DNA of 9,251 nt from DATEHG01 sp035279705 (GCA_035279705.1 DATEHG010000047.1:1-9251), one strand, 5' to 3'. Positions 1-5,796 are shown, counted from the stretch's first letter. Made by a program: numbers and translations. Notes: generated by a model from the sequence alone, not told the origin.

Positions 1-1
1 G

Positions 2-370
2 CTTCGGCTCATGGGGCCCGGGGGAAGGGTGGTGCTGGTCGGGAGCACGGCCGGCCAGCGCGGCGAGAGCATGCACGCGGACTATGCCGCGACCAAGGGC
101 GCCATGATCTCGCTGGTCAAATCGCTGGCGATCGAATGCGCTCCCGACATCACGGTGAACTGCGTGGCGCCCGGCTGGGTGGATACGGACATGAGCGAAT
201 CGTCCTACGCGGGCGAAGGCCGGGCCCGGATCGCCGCGACGATTCCCCTGCGGCGCATCCCGCCGCCCGAGGATATCGCCGGGCCGATCCTGTTCCTCTG
301 CAGCCCGCTGGCGAGGCATGTGACGGGGGAAATTCTCAACGTCAATGGAGGCAGCGTGCTTTGCGGCTGA
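2..370 (+). CDS. Short-chain dehydrogenase/reductase, C-terminal part (5' end outside window)
   Basis: An open frame enters from the left edge and stops at TGA 368-370, giving about 122 residues. It shows the second half of a classical SDR: a serine-containing strand (VGSTAG) and, about 16 residues later, the YAATK form of the YxxxK catalytic motif. The usual NCVAPGWVDTDM segment follows the nucleotide-binding fold, then a PEDIAGPILFLCS helix and the terminal ...LNVNGGS pattern. Family knowledge: these are cytosolic NAD(P)-dependent oxidoreductases. The ending resembles FabG-like 3-oxoacyl-ACP reductases, but substrate cannot be told from this half and many FabG-like proteins act on other alcohols. 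The internal ATG at 11 is not the start, because the frame and the SDR fold continue upstream. The Rossmann GxxxGxG motif must lie outside the window. Next gene is 146 bases downstream, separated by an inverted heptamer repeat that could end this transcript. Confidence 0.9.
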   Translation, partial: LRLMGPGGRVVLVGSTAGQRGESMHADYAATKGAMISLVKSLAIECAPDITVNCVAPGWVDTDMSESSYAGEGRARIAATIPLRRIPPPEDIAGPILFLCSPLARHVTGEILNVNGGSVLCG

Positions 371-390
371 CGCCGCGGGAACTGCAACTG

Positions 391-493
391 CGTGAGCGGT
401 AAGCGGTGAGCGGGCCCACAACCCGGACATCGAGATCCTCGCATCGCTCCCAGAACCACAGGCATGCGGCCCGCTCACTGCTCACCGCTTACC
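391..493. repeat. Inverted heptamer arrays between the SDR and asparaginase genes
   Basis: The left arm (398-415) has 7-base units of the form GGTAAGC, GGTGAGC followed by GGGC. The right arm (469-493) is its reverse complement but contains one extra heptamer. The arms are separated by about 53 bases of non-repetitive sequence. The arms could pair in RNA and so act as a transcription terminator for the SDR, although there is no U-tract. The unequal unit number suggests gain or loss of single heptamers. Belongs to the same degenerate 7-base theme seen in the other gaps. Confidence 0.75.
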
Positions 494-505
494 CCGACGG
501 GGACC

Positions 506-510
506 AGAGG
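506..510 (+). promoter_or_regulatory. Ribosome binding site deciding the asparaginase start
   Basis: AGAGG lies 6 bases upstream of GTG 517. No comparable purine run precedes the earlier in-frame GTG at 406, which lies inside the heptamer repeat. This supports GTG 517 as the start. Confidence 0.65.
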
Positions 511-516
511 AATGAA

Positions 517-1518
517 GTGATCCAAATAGTCTTTACTGGTGGGACTATCTCCATGCGCCGCGACGCGGCGGCCGGAGGGAATGTCCCCGCCCTCGGCGGC
601 GAGGCGCTGGTGGCGATGGCCCCGGAACTGGCGGAGTTGGGACCAATCCGGATCGACGACTGGGGCCGCTACCCTGCCTGCCACATGGGGCCGGCCAAGC
701 TGTGGGAACTGCGCAATCACATCGGCCAGGTCATTGCCGATCCGGCGGTGAATGGCGTCGTCGTCACCCATGGTACCGATACACTCGAGGAGACGGCCTA
801 CCTGCTGGCCCGCACCCTGCCAAGGGAAAAGCCGATCTGTCTCACTGGCGCGATGCGGACGTCCAGCGACAGTGAATGGGATGGCCCGCGCAACCTGAGC
901 GATGCGGTCCGGGTCGCCCGGGACGCGGCGAGCCGGGGGCGCGGCACCCTGGTCGTGTTTGCAGGGCGGATCCTGCCGGGACTCGGGGCGGCGAAAGTGG
1001 AGGCCACGGCGCTGGAGGCGTTTGAGGCGGTGCATCTGGGGGCGGACGGGCGGGCGGGCGGGCAGGCGGGCAGTGAGAGCAAGGCGGACAGGGCGCACAG
1101 GGCGCACAGGGCGGTTGAGTATTTTCGCCCACCTTCCAGTCCCGCTTCACCGCTCAATCCGGCGTCGCTGTCGGCGCGGGTGGCGCTGGTGCCGATGGTG
1201 ATCGGCGACGACGGCTCGATGCTCGATCTGGCGCGTCCCCACCACGACGGTGTGGTCATCGAGGCGTTCGGCAGCGGCAACCTGCCGCCGGGGGCGCTGC
1301 CGGCCATCGAGCGCTGGATCGCGGAGGGGAAGCCGGTCATCCTCGCCAGTCGCTGCGCGCGGGGGGAAGTCACCCCGGTGTACGCCTTCGAGGGGGGCGG
1401 GGCCACGGTGGTACGGCGAGGCGCGATCCCCGCAGGGCCCAGGACTCCGTCGCAGGCGAGGATGGAGCTGTTGATCTGTCTGTCCGCCGGCGTGAGGTAT
1501 GGCGCCGGTGAGGCGTGA
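517..1518 (+). CDS. L-asparaginase family protein (asparaginase/glutaminase fold)
   Basis: Predicted 333-residue amidohydrolase that would convert asparagine to aspartate and ammonia in the cytosol; no signal peptide is visible. Start GTG 517 is chosen because AGAGG sits 6 bases upstream and the family's first strand (IQIVFTGGTIS, residues 2-12) begins at once; the open frame to 406 adds only repeat-derived residues. T10 in TGGT and T87-D88 in HGTDT (85-89) match two catalytic groups of E. coli AnsB. An ungapped match of DGPRNLSDAVRVARDAAS (122-139) to the AnsB segment around its catalytic Lys162 places Ala137 at that lysine, so activity is not assured. Residues about 176-218 are a low-complexity insert (Gly/Ala/Arg, then Pro/Ser) encoded partly by 8- and 9-base tandem repeats; the domain resumes at ARVALVPMVIGDDG. 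The rest of the C-terminal domain (EAFGSGNLP, PVILASRC) is normal. Length fits the family only because the insert replaces a variable linker. Neighbours give no pathway hint. Confidence 0.85.
   Translation: MIQIVFTGGTISMRRDAAAGGNVPALGGEALVAMAPELAELGPIRIDDWGRYPACHMGPAKLWELRNHIGQVIADPAVNGVVVTHGTDTLEETAYLLARTLPREKPICLTGAMRTSSDSEWDGPRNLSDAVRVARDAASRGRGTLVVFAGRILPGLGAAKVEATALEAFEAVHLGADGRAGGQAGSESKADRAHRAHRAVEYFRPPSSPASPLNPASLSARVALVPMVIGDDGSMLDLARPHHDGVVIEAFGSGNLPPGALPAIERWIAEGKPVILASRCARGEVTPVYAFEGGGATVVRRGAIPAGPRTPSQARMELLICLSAGVRYGAGEA
1042..1119 (+). repeat. In-frame 8-base and 9-base tandem arrays inside the asparaginase gene
   Basis: Positions 1042-1073 hold four octamers (GCGGACGG, GCGGGCGG, GCGGGCAG, GCGGGCAG). 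After a short link, 1084-1119 holds four nonamers (GCGGACAGG, GCGCACAGG twice, GCGGTTGAG). The same octamer forms the array directly after the ZIP gene (3577-3608), so coding and intergenic copies are one family. The run at 1048-1062 has four GGG tracts separated by single C bases, which is a G-quadruplex motif on the coding strand. The reading frame is kept through the insert. Confidence 0.8.
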
Positions 1519-1520
1519 TG

Positions 1521-1644
1521 GCGAAAAGCGAAAAGCGAAGAGCGAAAAGCGCCCGCAGGTGATATCCAGGTTTCTTCCGCCTTTCCCCTTTCCCATTTCG
1601 CCTTTCGCTTTTCTCCTTTCTCCTTTCTCCTCTTACCTTTCGCT
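1521..1644. repeat. Inverted heptamer arrays forming the asparaginase-cca gap
   Basis: The gap between the asparaginase stop (1516-1518) and cca ATG 1647 is almost all repeat. The left arm, 1521-1548, has four units (GCGAAAA, GCGAAAA, GCGAAGA, GCGAAAA). The right arm, 1575-1644, has ten consecutive pyrimidine units (such as TTTCGCT, TTTCTCC three times, TCTTACC), which read as GCGAAAG/GGAGAAA types on the other strand. GAAAAGCGAAA at 1523-1533 is exactly complementary to 1603-1613, so a hairpin and a terminator role are possible. The array ends two bases before ATG 1647, leaving no room for a Shine-Dalgarno sequence. Confidence 0.85.
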
Positions 1645-1646
1645 TC

Positions 1647-2870
1647 ATGTCGCTGCCCGAATCGATCACCATTCCGGAAGACGTCCTCGACATCGCCCGC
1701 ACCCTCGAAGGGGCGGGGTTCGAGGCGTGGTGCGTGGGCGGCGCCCTCCGCGATACGCTGCTCAACGAACCCAACAGCGACTTCGACGTCGCCACTTCGG
1801 CCACGCCGGAGCAGGTGAAGGGGCTGTTCAAGCACACCGTGCCGGTCGGCGAGCAATTCGGCACGATTGCCGTGCGGACTCACCGCCGCTTCCACGAGGT
1901 GACCACCTTCCGCAAGGACGTGAGCACCGACGGGCGGCGGGCAGTGGTGGCGTTCGGTGTTTCCCTCGAGGAAGACCTGGCCCGCCGGGATTTCACGATC
2001 AACGCGCTGGCCTACCATCCGCTGCGCGGCGAGTGGCGCGATCCGTTCCAGGGTGAGGCCGACCTCCAGCGACAGCTGGTCCGTGCCGTCGGCGAACCGG
2101 AGGTCCGGTTCCGCGAAGACTACCTGCGCATCCTGCGCGCGCTCCGGTTCGCCGCCAGGTTCGCGTTCGCCATCGAGCCGGCCACCTGGTCGGCCGCGAT
2201 GGCTACGGCGGATGGCCTGGCTGGCCTCTCGGCCGAACGGGTGCGGGATGAGTGGTTCAAGAGTCTCCGGACCGCGCGCTCGGTGGCGGTGCTGGTGCAG
2301 CTCTGGTGGGATTCGGGGGCGGCCGCGGCCTGGCTGCCGGAACTGCTCAATCCGGCCGATCGCACGGCGTCGAAGGATCGCGCGGCCGCCCTGCTCGCCC
2401 GCCTCGAGGCCCGGCGGGCCGCACCGCTCTCGCGGGATCCGGTCCTGCTCACCGCGCTGCTCTGTCGCGACCCGGTGGCGGTGCTGGCCCGGCTCAAGGC
2501 CTCCCGCGCCGAGATCGCCCGGGCGGCCGCGATCATCACGGGGCCCGCGGAACCAGAGGGGACCAACCCCGTGTCCGTGCGACGGTGGCTCGCGGCCGTG
2601 GGCGATGCCGCCGACGACCTGAGCACCACCTGGCAGTTGCGTCACGGGATCGCGCCGGACTGGGCCCCGGTCGTCCGGGGCATCCGGGAGCGGCGCGAGC
2701 CCCTCAGCCGAAAGGAACTGGCCATTTCGGGCGACGATCTCATAGCGGCCGGCATGGCACCGAGCCCCGCCCTCGGGGCCATCCTCGATCAGCTGGTGGG
2801 CCAGGTCGTGGACGATCCCTCCCTCAACACCCGCGAGACACTGCTGGCCCGGGCGCGGTCCCTCGCATGA
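1647..2870 (+). CDS. cca: CCA tRNA nucleotidyltransferase / poly(A) polymerase-type enzyme
   Basis: A 407-residue class II nucleotidyltransferase that most likely adds or repairs the 3' CCA end of tRNA in the cytosol using CTP and ATP. The head domain shows GGALRD (31-36), the metal-binding DFD (Asp45 and Asp47), RRDFTINAL (113-121) and DPF (132-134). EDYLR (157-161) matches the EDxxR amino-acid template that selects CTP/ATP in CCA enzymes, followed by ILRALRFAARF. The rest is the alpha-helical neck/body/tail, here Ala/Arg-rich, without an HD phosphohydrolase motif that I can see. Related poly(A) polymerases (PcnB) share the head domain, so A-adding activity alone cannot be excluded. Start ATG 1647 fits the family's N-terminus but has no Shine-Dalgarno, since the leader is a pyrimidine heptamer array. 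The stop overlaps the ZIP gene start as ATGA (2867-2870), suggesting translational coupling. Confidence 0.93.
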   Translation: MSLPESITIPEDVLDIARTLEGAGFEAWCVGGALRDTLLNEPNSDFDVATSATPEQVKGLFKHTVPVGEQFGTIAVRTHRRFHEVTTFRKDVSTDGRRAVVAFGVSLEEDLARRDFTINALAYHPLRGEWRDPFQGEADLQRQLVRAVGEPEVRFREDYLRILRALRFAARFAFAIEPATWSAAMATADGLAGLSAERVRDEWFKSLRTARSVAVLVQLWWDSGAAAAWLPELLNPADRTASKDRAAALLARLEARRAAPLSRDPVLLTALLCRDPVAVLARLKASRAEIARAAAIITGPAEPEGTNPVSVRRWLAAVGDAADDLSTTWQLRHGIAPDWAPVVRGIRERREPLSRKELAISGDDLIAAGMAPSPALGAILDQLVGQVVDDPSLNTRETLLARARSLA

Positions 2871-3577
2871 GCGGACTGGGGTTCGCACTCATTGCCGCCG
2901 CGGGAAACCTGGCGGGGGCCGCGGCCCTGGTGCGCCACGAACGCCGCAGCATGGCACTCATCGAGGGATGCGTCGCCTTCGGGGCCGGCTTCATGCTCGC
3001 GGTGGCCATGCTGGAGATGCTGCCTGAAGCCATCGGCCGAGGCGGCCCGGAGGCGGCCCTCTACGTCTTCGGCGGATACCTCGGCGTCCACCTCGCCCAG
3101 CATGTGCTGGTACCGCATTTCCACTTCGGCGAGGAGACGCACCGGCTCTCGCCGGCCGTGGGGTTCTCCGTCCTGGCGGGACTGCTGCTCCATACCTTCT
3201 TCGATGGCGTGGCGATCGCCAGCGGGCTCGCGGTGAGTCCCGCCTTCGGGCTGCTGCTCTTCCTCGCCGTCTTCCTGCACAAGCTGCCGGAGGGCCTGAC
3301 CATGGCCAGCGTGATGCTGGCCGGCGGACAGAGTGGTGCGCGCGCACTCGGCGCGGCGGCGGCCCTCGGAGTCGCGACGGTAGCGGGCGTGCTGCTCACC
3401 GAATGGATCGAGCCACTGGCGGCGCATGGCTTGGCCCTGTCCGCGGGTGTCACCCTCTATGTCGCCGCGTCCAACCTGGTCCCGGAATTCCAGGCCAAGC
3501 GGGGGTGGGCGTTGCCGGTCGCGTTCTTCGGGGGAGCGGTGGCGTTTTTCGTGGCCCGAACGCTTCTCGGGATTTAG
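2867..3577 (+). CDS. ZIP family divalent metal (zinc) transporter
   Basis: A 236-residue inner-membrane protein with about eight hydrophobic segments, the usual size for bacterial ZIP proteins. It carries the two signature metal-site helices: HTFFDG (109-114) in the predicted fourth and HKLPEG (138-143) in the predicted fifth transmembrane segment. Glu207 in a later segment (SNLVPEF) may also matter. A histidine-rich loop, HVLVPHFHFGEETH (79-92), precedes the fourth helix, as is common for the ZIP cytosolic metal-sensing loop. Family knowledge: ZIP proteins import Zn2+ and sometimes Fe2+ or Mn2+ down a gradient; the metal cannot be chosen from sequence. ATG 2867 overlaps the cca stop and lacks a strong ribosome site, so translation is probably coupled to cca. 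No metal-responsive operator is visible. The frame is open further upstream inside cca, but the ZIP fold starts here. The stop codon (TAG 3575-3577) is immediately followed by an octamer array. Confidence 0.93.
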   Translation: MSGLGFALIAAAGNLAGAAALVRHERRSMALIEGCVAFGAGFMLAVAMLEMLPEAIGRGGPEAALYVFGGYLGVHLAQHVLVPHFHFGEETHRLSPAVGFSVLAGLLLHTFFDGVAIASGLAVSPAFGLLLFLAVFLHKLPEGLTMASVMLAGGQSGARALGAAAALGVATVAGVLLTEWIEPLAAHGLALSAGVTLYVAASNLVPEFQAKRGWALPVAFFGGAVAFFVARTLLGI

Positions 3578-3608
3578 CGGGCAGGCGGGCAGGCGGGCAG
3601 GGGGGCAG
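3577..3608 (+). repeat. Octamer array GCGGGCAG after the ZIP gene
   Basis: Four consecutive 8-base units: GCGGGCAG three times, then GGGGGCAG. It starts on the last base of the ZIP stop codon. A small inverted repeat, GGCAG/CTGCC, lies at 3604-3616. Several GGG tracts at short spacing make 3579-3605 a G-quadruplex candidate. Same octamer as inside the asparaginase gene. Confidence 0.85.
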
Positions 3609-3616
3609 GAACTGCC

Positions 3617-3648
3617 GGGAGTGGGGAGCGGGGAGCGGGGAGCAGGAG
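3617..3648 (+). repeat. G-rich heptamer array (GCGGGGA type)
   Basis: Units GTGGGGA, GCGGGGA, GCGGGGA, GCAGGAG occupy 3621-3648 with a strict 7-base period. Together with the GGG at 3617-3619 there are four G-runs separated by 3 bases, which fits the canonical G-quadruplex pattern. No complementary array is seen nearby, unlike in three other gaps. Confidence 0.7.
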
Positions 3649-3695
3649 CCTCGAGGAATGGTGCGGGGTGCCTGAAATTCGACAAGAAAATCGAC

Positions 3696-4179
3696 GCAAA
3701 GTCTCCTGGAATGGGAGCAAAGGAGACTCCAGGCGACGCAAAGTCTCCTGGAATGCGGATGAAGGAGACTTTGGCGGGAGCAAAGCCTGCTCGGGCCGGC
3801 GCAAAGCCTACTTTTCCCGGAGCAAAGCCTCCTGGGTGCATGAGCAAAGGAGACTTTTGGAGACGCAAAGGAAGCTCCAGGACGGATGAAGGAGACTCCG
3901 GGCGACGCAAAGTCTGCGGGAGCAGCGGCAAAGGACACTTTGGGCGACGCAAAGCCTGCTGGAGACCAGGACGGGCAGCGATTAGGCCGGATGAAGCTCC
4001 CGGGAACCCGGATGAAGCTCCCGGGAACCCGGATGAAGTCCCCTGGAGACCGGATGAAGCTCCCGGGAACCCGGATGAAGTCCCCTGGAGGCCGGATGAA
4101 GCTCCCGGGAGGCCGGATGAAGCTCCCAGGAGGCCGGGCGGAGCTCCCGGAAGCGGGGGCGGAGCTCCCGGAAGGCCGA
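3696..4179. repeat. 23-unit degenerate 21-base tandem repeat array
   Basis: Units of 21 bases run without a break over 484 bases; the only indel is one extra base in unit 7 (3822-3843). Units begin GCAAAG in the left part (3696-3969), a diverged unit sits at 3970-3990, and units begin ATGAAG, later GCGGAG, in the right part (3991-4179). The right-hand units are near-identical (several contain the palindrome TCCCGGGA); the left-hand ones are diverged. In units 1-4 the octamers AGTCTCCT and AGGAGACT alternate at 3700, 3721, 3742 and 3763, so neighbours can pair. AGGAGACT recurs at 3848 and 3890. Because 21 is a multiple of 3 the array stays open in several frames on both strands, giving heptapeptide-like translations, but there is no ribosome site or recognisable domain. 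Noncoding is favoured. 21 bases is two turns of B-DNA, so units face one side. Confidence 0.85.
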
Positions 4180-4184
4180 AAGAG

Positions 4185-4246
4185 GGGAACGGGGAACGGG
4201 GAACAGGGAACGGGAGGTCGTTGCGCACGCTCGGGGACCGGGGACC
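4185..4246 (+). repeat. Heptamer arrays GGGAACG and GGGGACC
   Basis: Four units GGGAACG, GGGAACG, GGGAACA, GGGAACG fill 4185-4212, directly after the 21-base array. Two GGGGACC units follow at 4233-4246. The first block has at least four G-runs of three or more at 3-4-base spacing and so fits a G-quadruplex motif. Nothing else is evident between 4247 and the next array at 4288. Confidence 0.7.
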
Positions 4247-4287
4247 AGTTAGGCGGAGACTCGATGGCGAGATGGCAACGCGGAACT

Positions 4288-4320
4288 GTGAAAAGTGAAC
4301 AGTGAACAGTGAACGGTGAA
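4288..4320 (+). repeat. Heptamer array GTGAACA at the rarA start
   Basis: Units GTGAAAA, GTGAACA, GTGAACA, GTGAACG and a partial GTGAA run into the coding region of rarA. The start codon GTG 4309 is the first base triplet of the fourth unit. The GTG of the first unit (4288) is in the same frame but meets TGA at 4303-4305, so 4309 is the first usable start. There is no clear Shine-Dalgarno other than the repeat itself. Confidence 0.8.
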
Positions 4321-5658
4321 GTCAGTCTCTTCGCGATGCCCGAGCCGCTCGCGGCCCGGATGCGCCCCCAGAGTCTCGAGGAGTGTCTCGGCCAGGAAAA
4401 ATTGCTGGCCCCCGGGCGCACGCTCGGCGATGCGATCCGCCGAGGGGATGTCGGCAGCTGCATCTTCTGGGGGCCGCCGGGGACCGGGAAGACCACGATC
4501 GCCCGGCTGATTGCCCGCCACACCCAGCGGGAGTTCGTCGAATTCAGCGCGGTGACCGACGGGATTGCCCGGGTCCGCGAGATCGTGAAGGAGGCGGAAG
4601 GGCGCCGGCTGCTGGGGCGCGGCACGGTGCTCTTCTGCGACGAGATCCACCGCTTCAACAAGGGCCAGCAGGACGCCTTCCTGCCGCACGTCGAGCGCGG
4701 CACCGTGACGCTCATCGGCGCCACCACCGAAAATCCCAGCTTTGAAATCAACGGCGCGCTGCTCTCGCGCTGCCGGGTCTATGTGCTGGAGCCGCTGACG
4801 CCCCAGGATCTCGAAACATTGATCCGTCGAGCCCTGGTCGAGAGGTCGAGGGGCCTCGGACACATGGATCTCCATGTCGGGGACGACGTCATCGCAACCC
4901 TTGCGGAGCTCTCCGATGGGGATGCCCGCCGGACACTCACCGTGCTCGAGGCCACGGCCCAGCAGGTGGGACCCGGCGGCACGATCACGCTGGACGTGCT
5001 GACCGACGCGCTGGCGCGGAGGGTGCCCGCGCACGACAAGAGCGGGGAAGGGCACTTCAACCTGCTCTCCGCCTACCACAAGGCGCTGCGCGGCAGCGAT
5101 CCGCAGGGTGCGCTCTACTGGATGGCCCGGGCCATCGAGGGCGGCGAAGACCCGATGACGCTGTTCCGCCGAGCGATTGCCATGGCGGCGGAGGACATCG
5201 GGCTGGCGGACCCGGAGGCGCTCAAGCTGGCTGTTTCGGCGCGCGATGCCTATCACATGCTCGGCCCGCCGGAAGGCTATCTGCCCCTCACCGAGATGAC
5301 GGTCTACCTGGCCACCGCCCCCAAGTCCAACTCGGTGGTCCGGGCGCTCGGCGCGGCACTCGCCGCGGCAAGGGAGACTCCGGCCGAGCCGGTGCCGATG
5401 CACATCCGGAATGCGCCGACGGGGCTCATGAAGGAGCTGGGGTACGGGGCGGGCTACAAGTATGCGCACGATTCGCCCGAGGGGTATTTGCCGCAGGAGT
5501 ATCTCCCTCCGACTCTCCGGGGGCGGAGTTTCTACGAGCCGGGGGAGCGGGGGTTCGAGAAGCGGATCCGGGAGAGACTGGACTGGTGGGCGCGGTTGGC
5601 GGGGCAGGGGGGCCCTAAAGGACTTCCTGACGGTCGCAGCGGGGCAGGGGGGCAGTAA
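4309..5658 (+). CDS. rarA: Replication-associated recombination protein A (RarA/MgsA), AAA+ ATPase
   Basis: A 449-residue cytosolic AAA+ ATPase of the RarA/MgsA/WRNIP1 family, which acts at stalled replication forks and single-strand/double-strand junctions, partly with SSB. The N-terminal PLAARMRPQSLEECLGQEKLL (13-33) is the family's entry motif. Walker A GPPGTGKT is at 55-62, Walker B VLFCDEIHRFNK at 107-118, sensor 1 GATTENPSF at 137-145, and the arginine-finger region LLSRCRV at 151-157. The C-terminal tetramerisation part is intact (LLSAYHKALRGSDPQGALYWMAR, then MHIRNAPTGLMKELGYG and YKYAHD). GTG 4309 is used because the frame is closed just upstream; ATG 4336 is a possible alternative that would still keep the conserved region. 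About 20 terminal Gly-rich residues (from GQGGP) come from repeat DNA and are not typical of the family. The gene stands alone; no partner gene is adjacent. Confidence 0.95.
   Translation: MNGEVSLFAMPEPLAARMRPQSLEECLGQEKLLAPGRTLGDAIRRGDVGSCIFWGPPGTGKTTIARLIARHTQREFVEFSAVTDGIARVREIVKEAEGRRLLGRGTVLFCDEIHRFNKGQQDAFLPHVERGTVTLIGATTENPSFEINGALLSRCRVYVLEPLTPQDLETLIRRALVERSRGLGHMDLHVGDDVIATLAELSDGDARRTLTVLEATAQQVGPGGTITLDVLTDALARRVPAHDKSGEGHFNLLSAYHKALRGSDPQGALYWMARAIEGGEDPMTLFRRAIAMAAEDIGLADPEALKLAVSARDAYHMLGPPEGYLPLTEMTVYLATAPKSNSVVRALGAALAAARETPAEPVPMHIRNAPTGLMKELGYGAGYKYAHDSPEGYLPQEYLPPTLRGRSFYEPGERGFEKRIRERLDWWARLAGQGGPKGLPDGRSGAGGQ
5599..5655 (+). repeat. Direct repeat in the rarA 3' end
   Basis: The 15-base string GCGGGGCAGGGGGGC occurs at 5599-5613 and again at 5639-5653, exactly 40 bases apart. 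It resembles the GCGGGCAG/GGGGGCAG octamers at 3577-3608. Both copies are inside the coding sequence and supply the glycine-rich tail and the stop codon of RarA. Confidence 0.7.
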
Positions 5659-5673
5659 AACGCAACCTCCTGG

Positions 5674-5796
5674 CCCCTCATCCCGAGGGAGCATCGCGAC
5701 CGGGGGACCTTGCCGGCCGAGATGGGAGTTCGGGGCGCGGTTCGATCGCGGCAACGAAGGTCCCTCGCCGCTGCGCGGCTCGGGATGAGGTGGTGG
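5674..5796. repeat. Palindromic 123-base element, copy 1
   Basis: The ends are a perfect 12-base inverted repeat, CCTCATCCCGAG and CTCGGGATGAGG, and an inner pair resembles GAGGGACCT/AGGTCCCTC but has one mismatch in this copy. The interior is GC-rich and can fold further. It matches copy 2 at all but four positions. From memory, similar CATCCCGAG...GAGGGACC palindromes are scattered between genes in several phyla; I cannot verify the family here. No coding capacity is credible in it. Confidence 0.85.

Noticed and set aside
406..516. Upstream extension of the asparaginase to GTG 406
   Set aside because: The extra 37 residues come from the inverted heptamer repeat; the good ribosome site and the family N-terminus both point to GTG 517.
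798..2888. Long minus-strand open frame opposite the asparaginase and cca genes
   Set aside because: It is antisense to two well-supported genes, is rich in Arg/Gly/Pro as expected from GC-rich shadow frames, and has no recognisable domain.
3696..4179. CRISPR array
   Set aside because: Units abut with no unique spacers, units are degenerate and 21 bases long, and no cas genes are present.
3426..4298. Plus-strand open frame from the ZIP 3' end across the array
   Set aside because: Begins inside the ZIP gene in another frame, has no ribosome site, and the repeat peptide pattern breaks at the single-base indel in unit 7.
2789..4751. Minus-strand open frames through the 21-base array, with repeats like GLPGASS or FIRVPGS
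   Set aside because: They extend into the ZIP and rarA genes in antisense; they are open because a 21-base stop-free repeat keeps any frame open. No start signal or conserved end.
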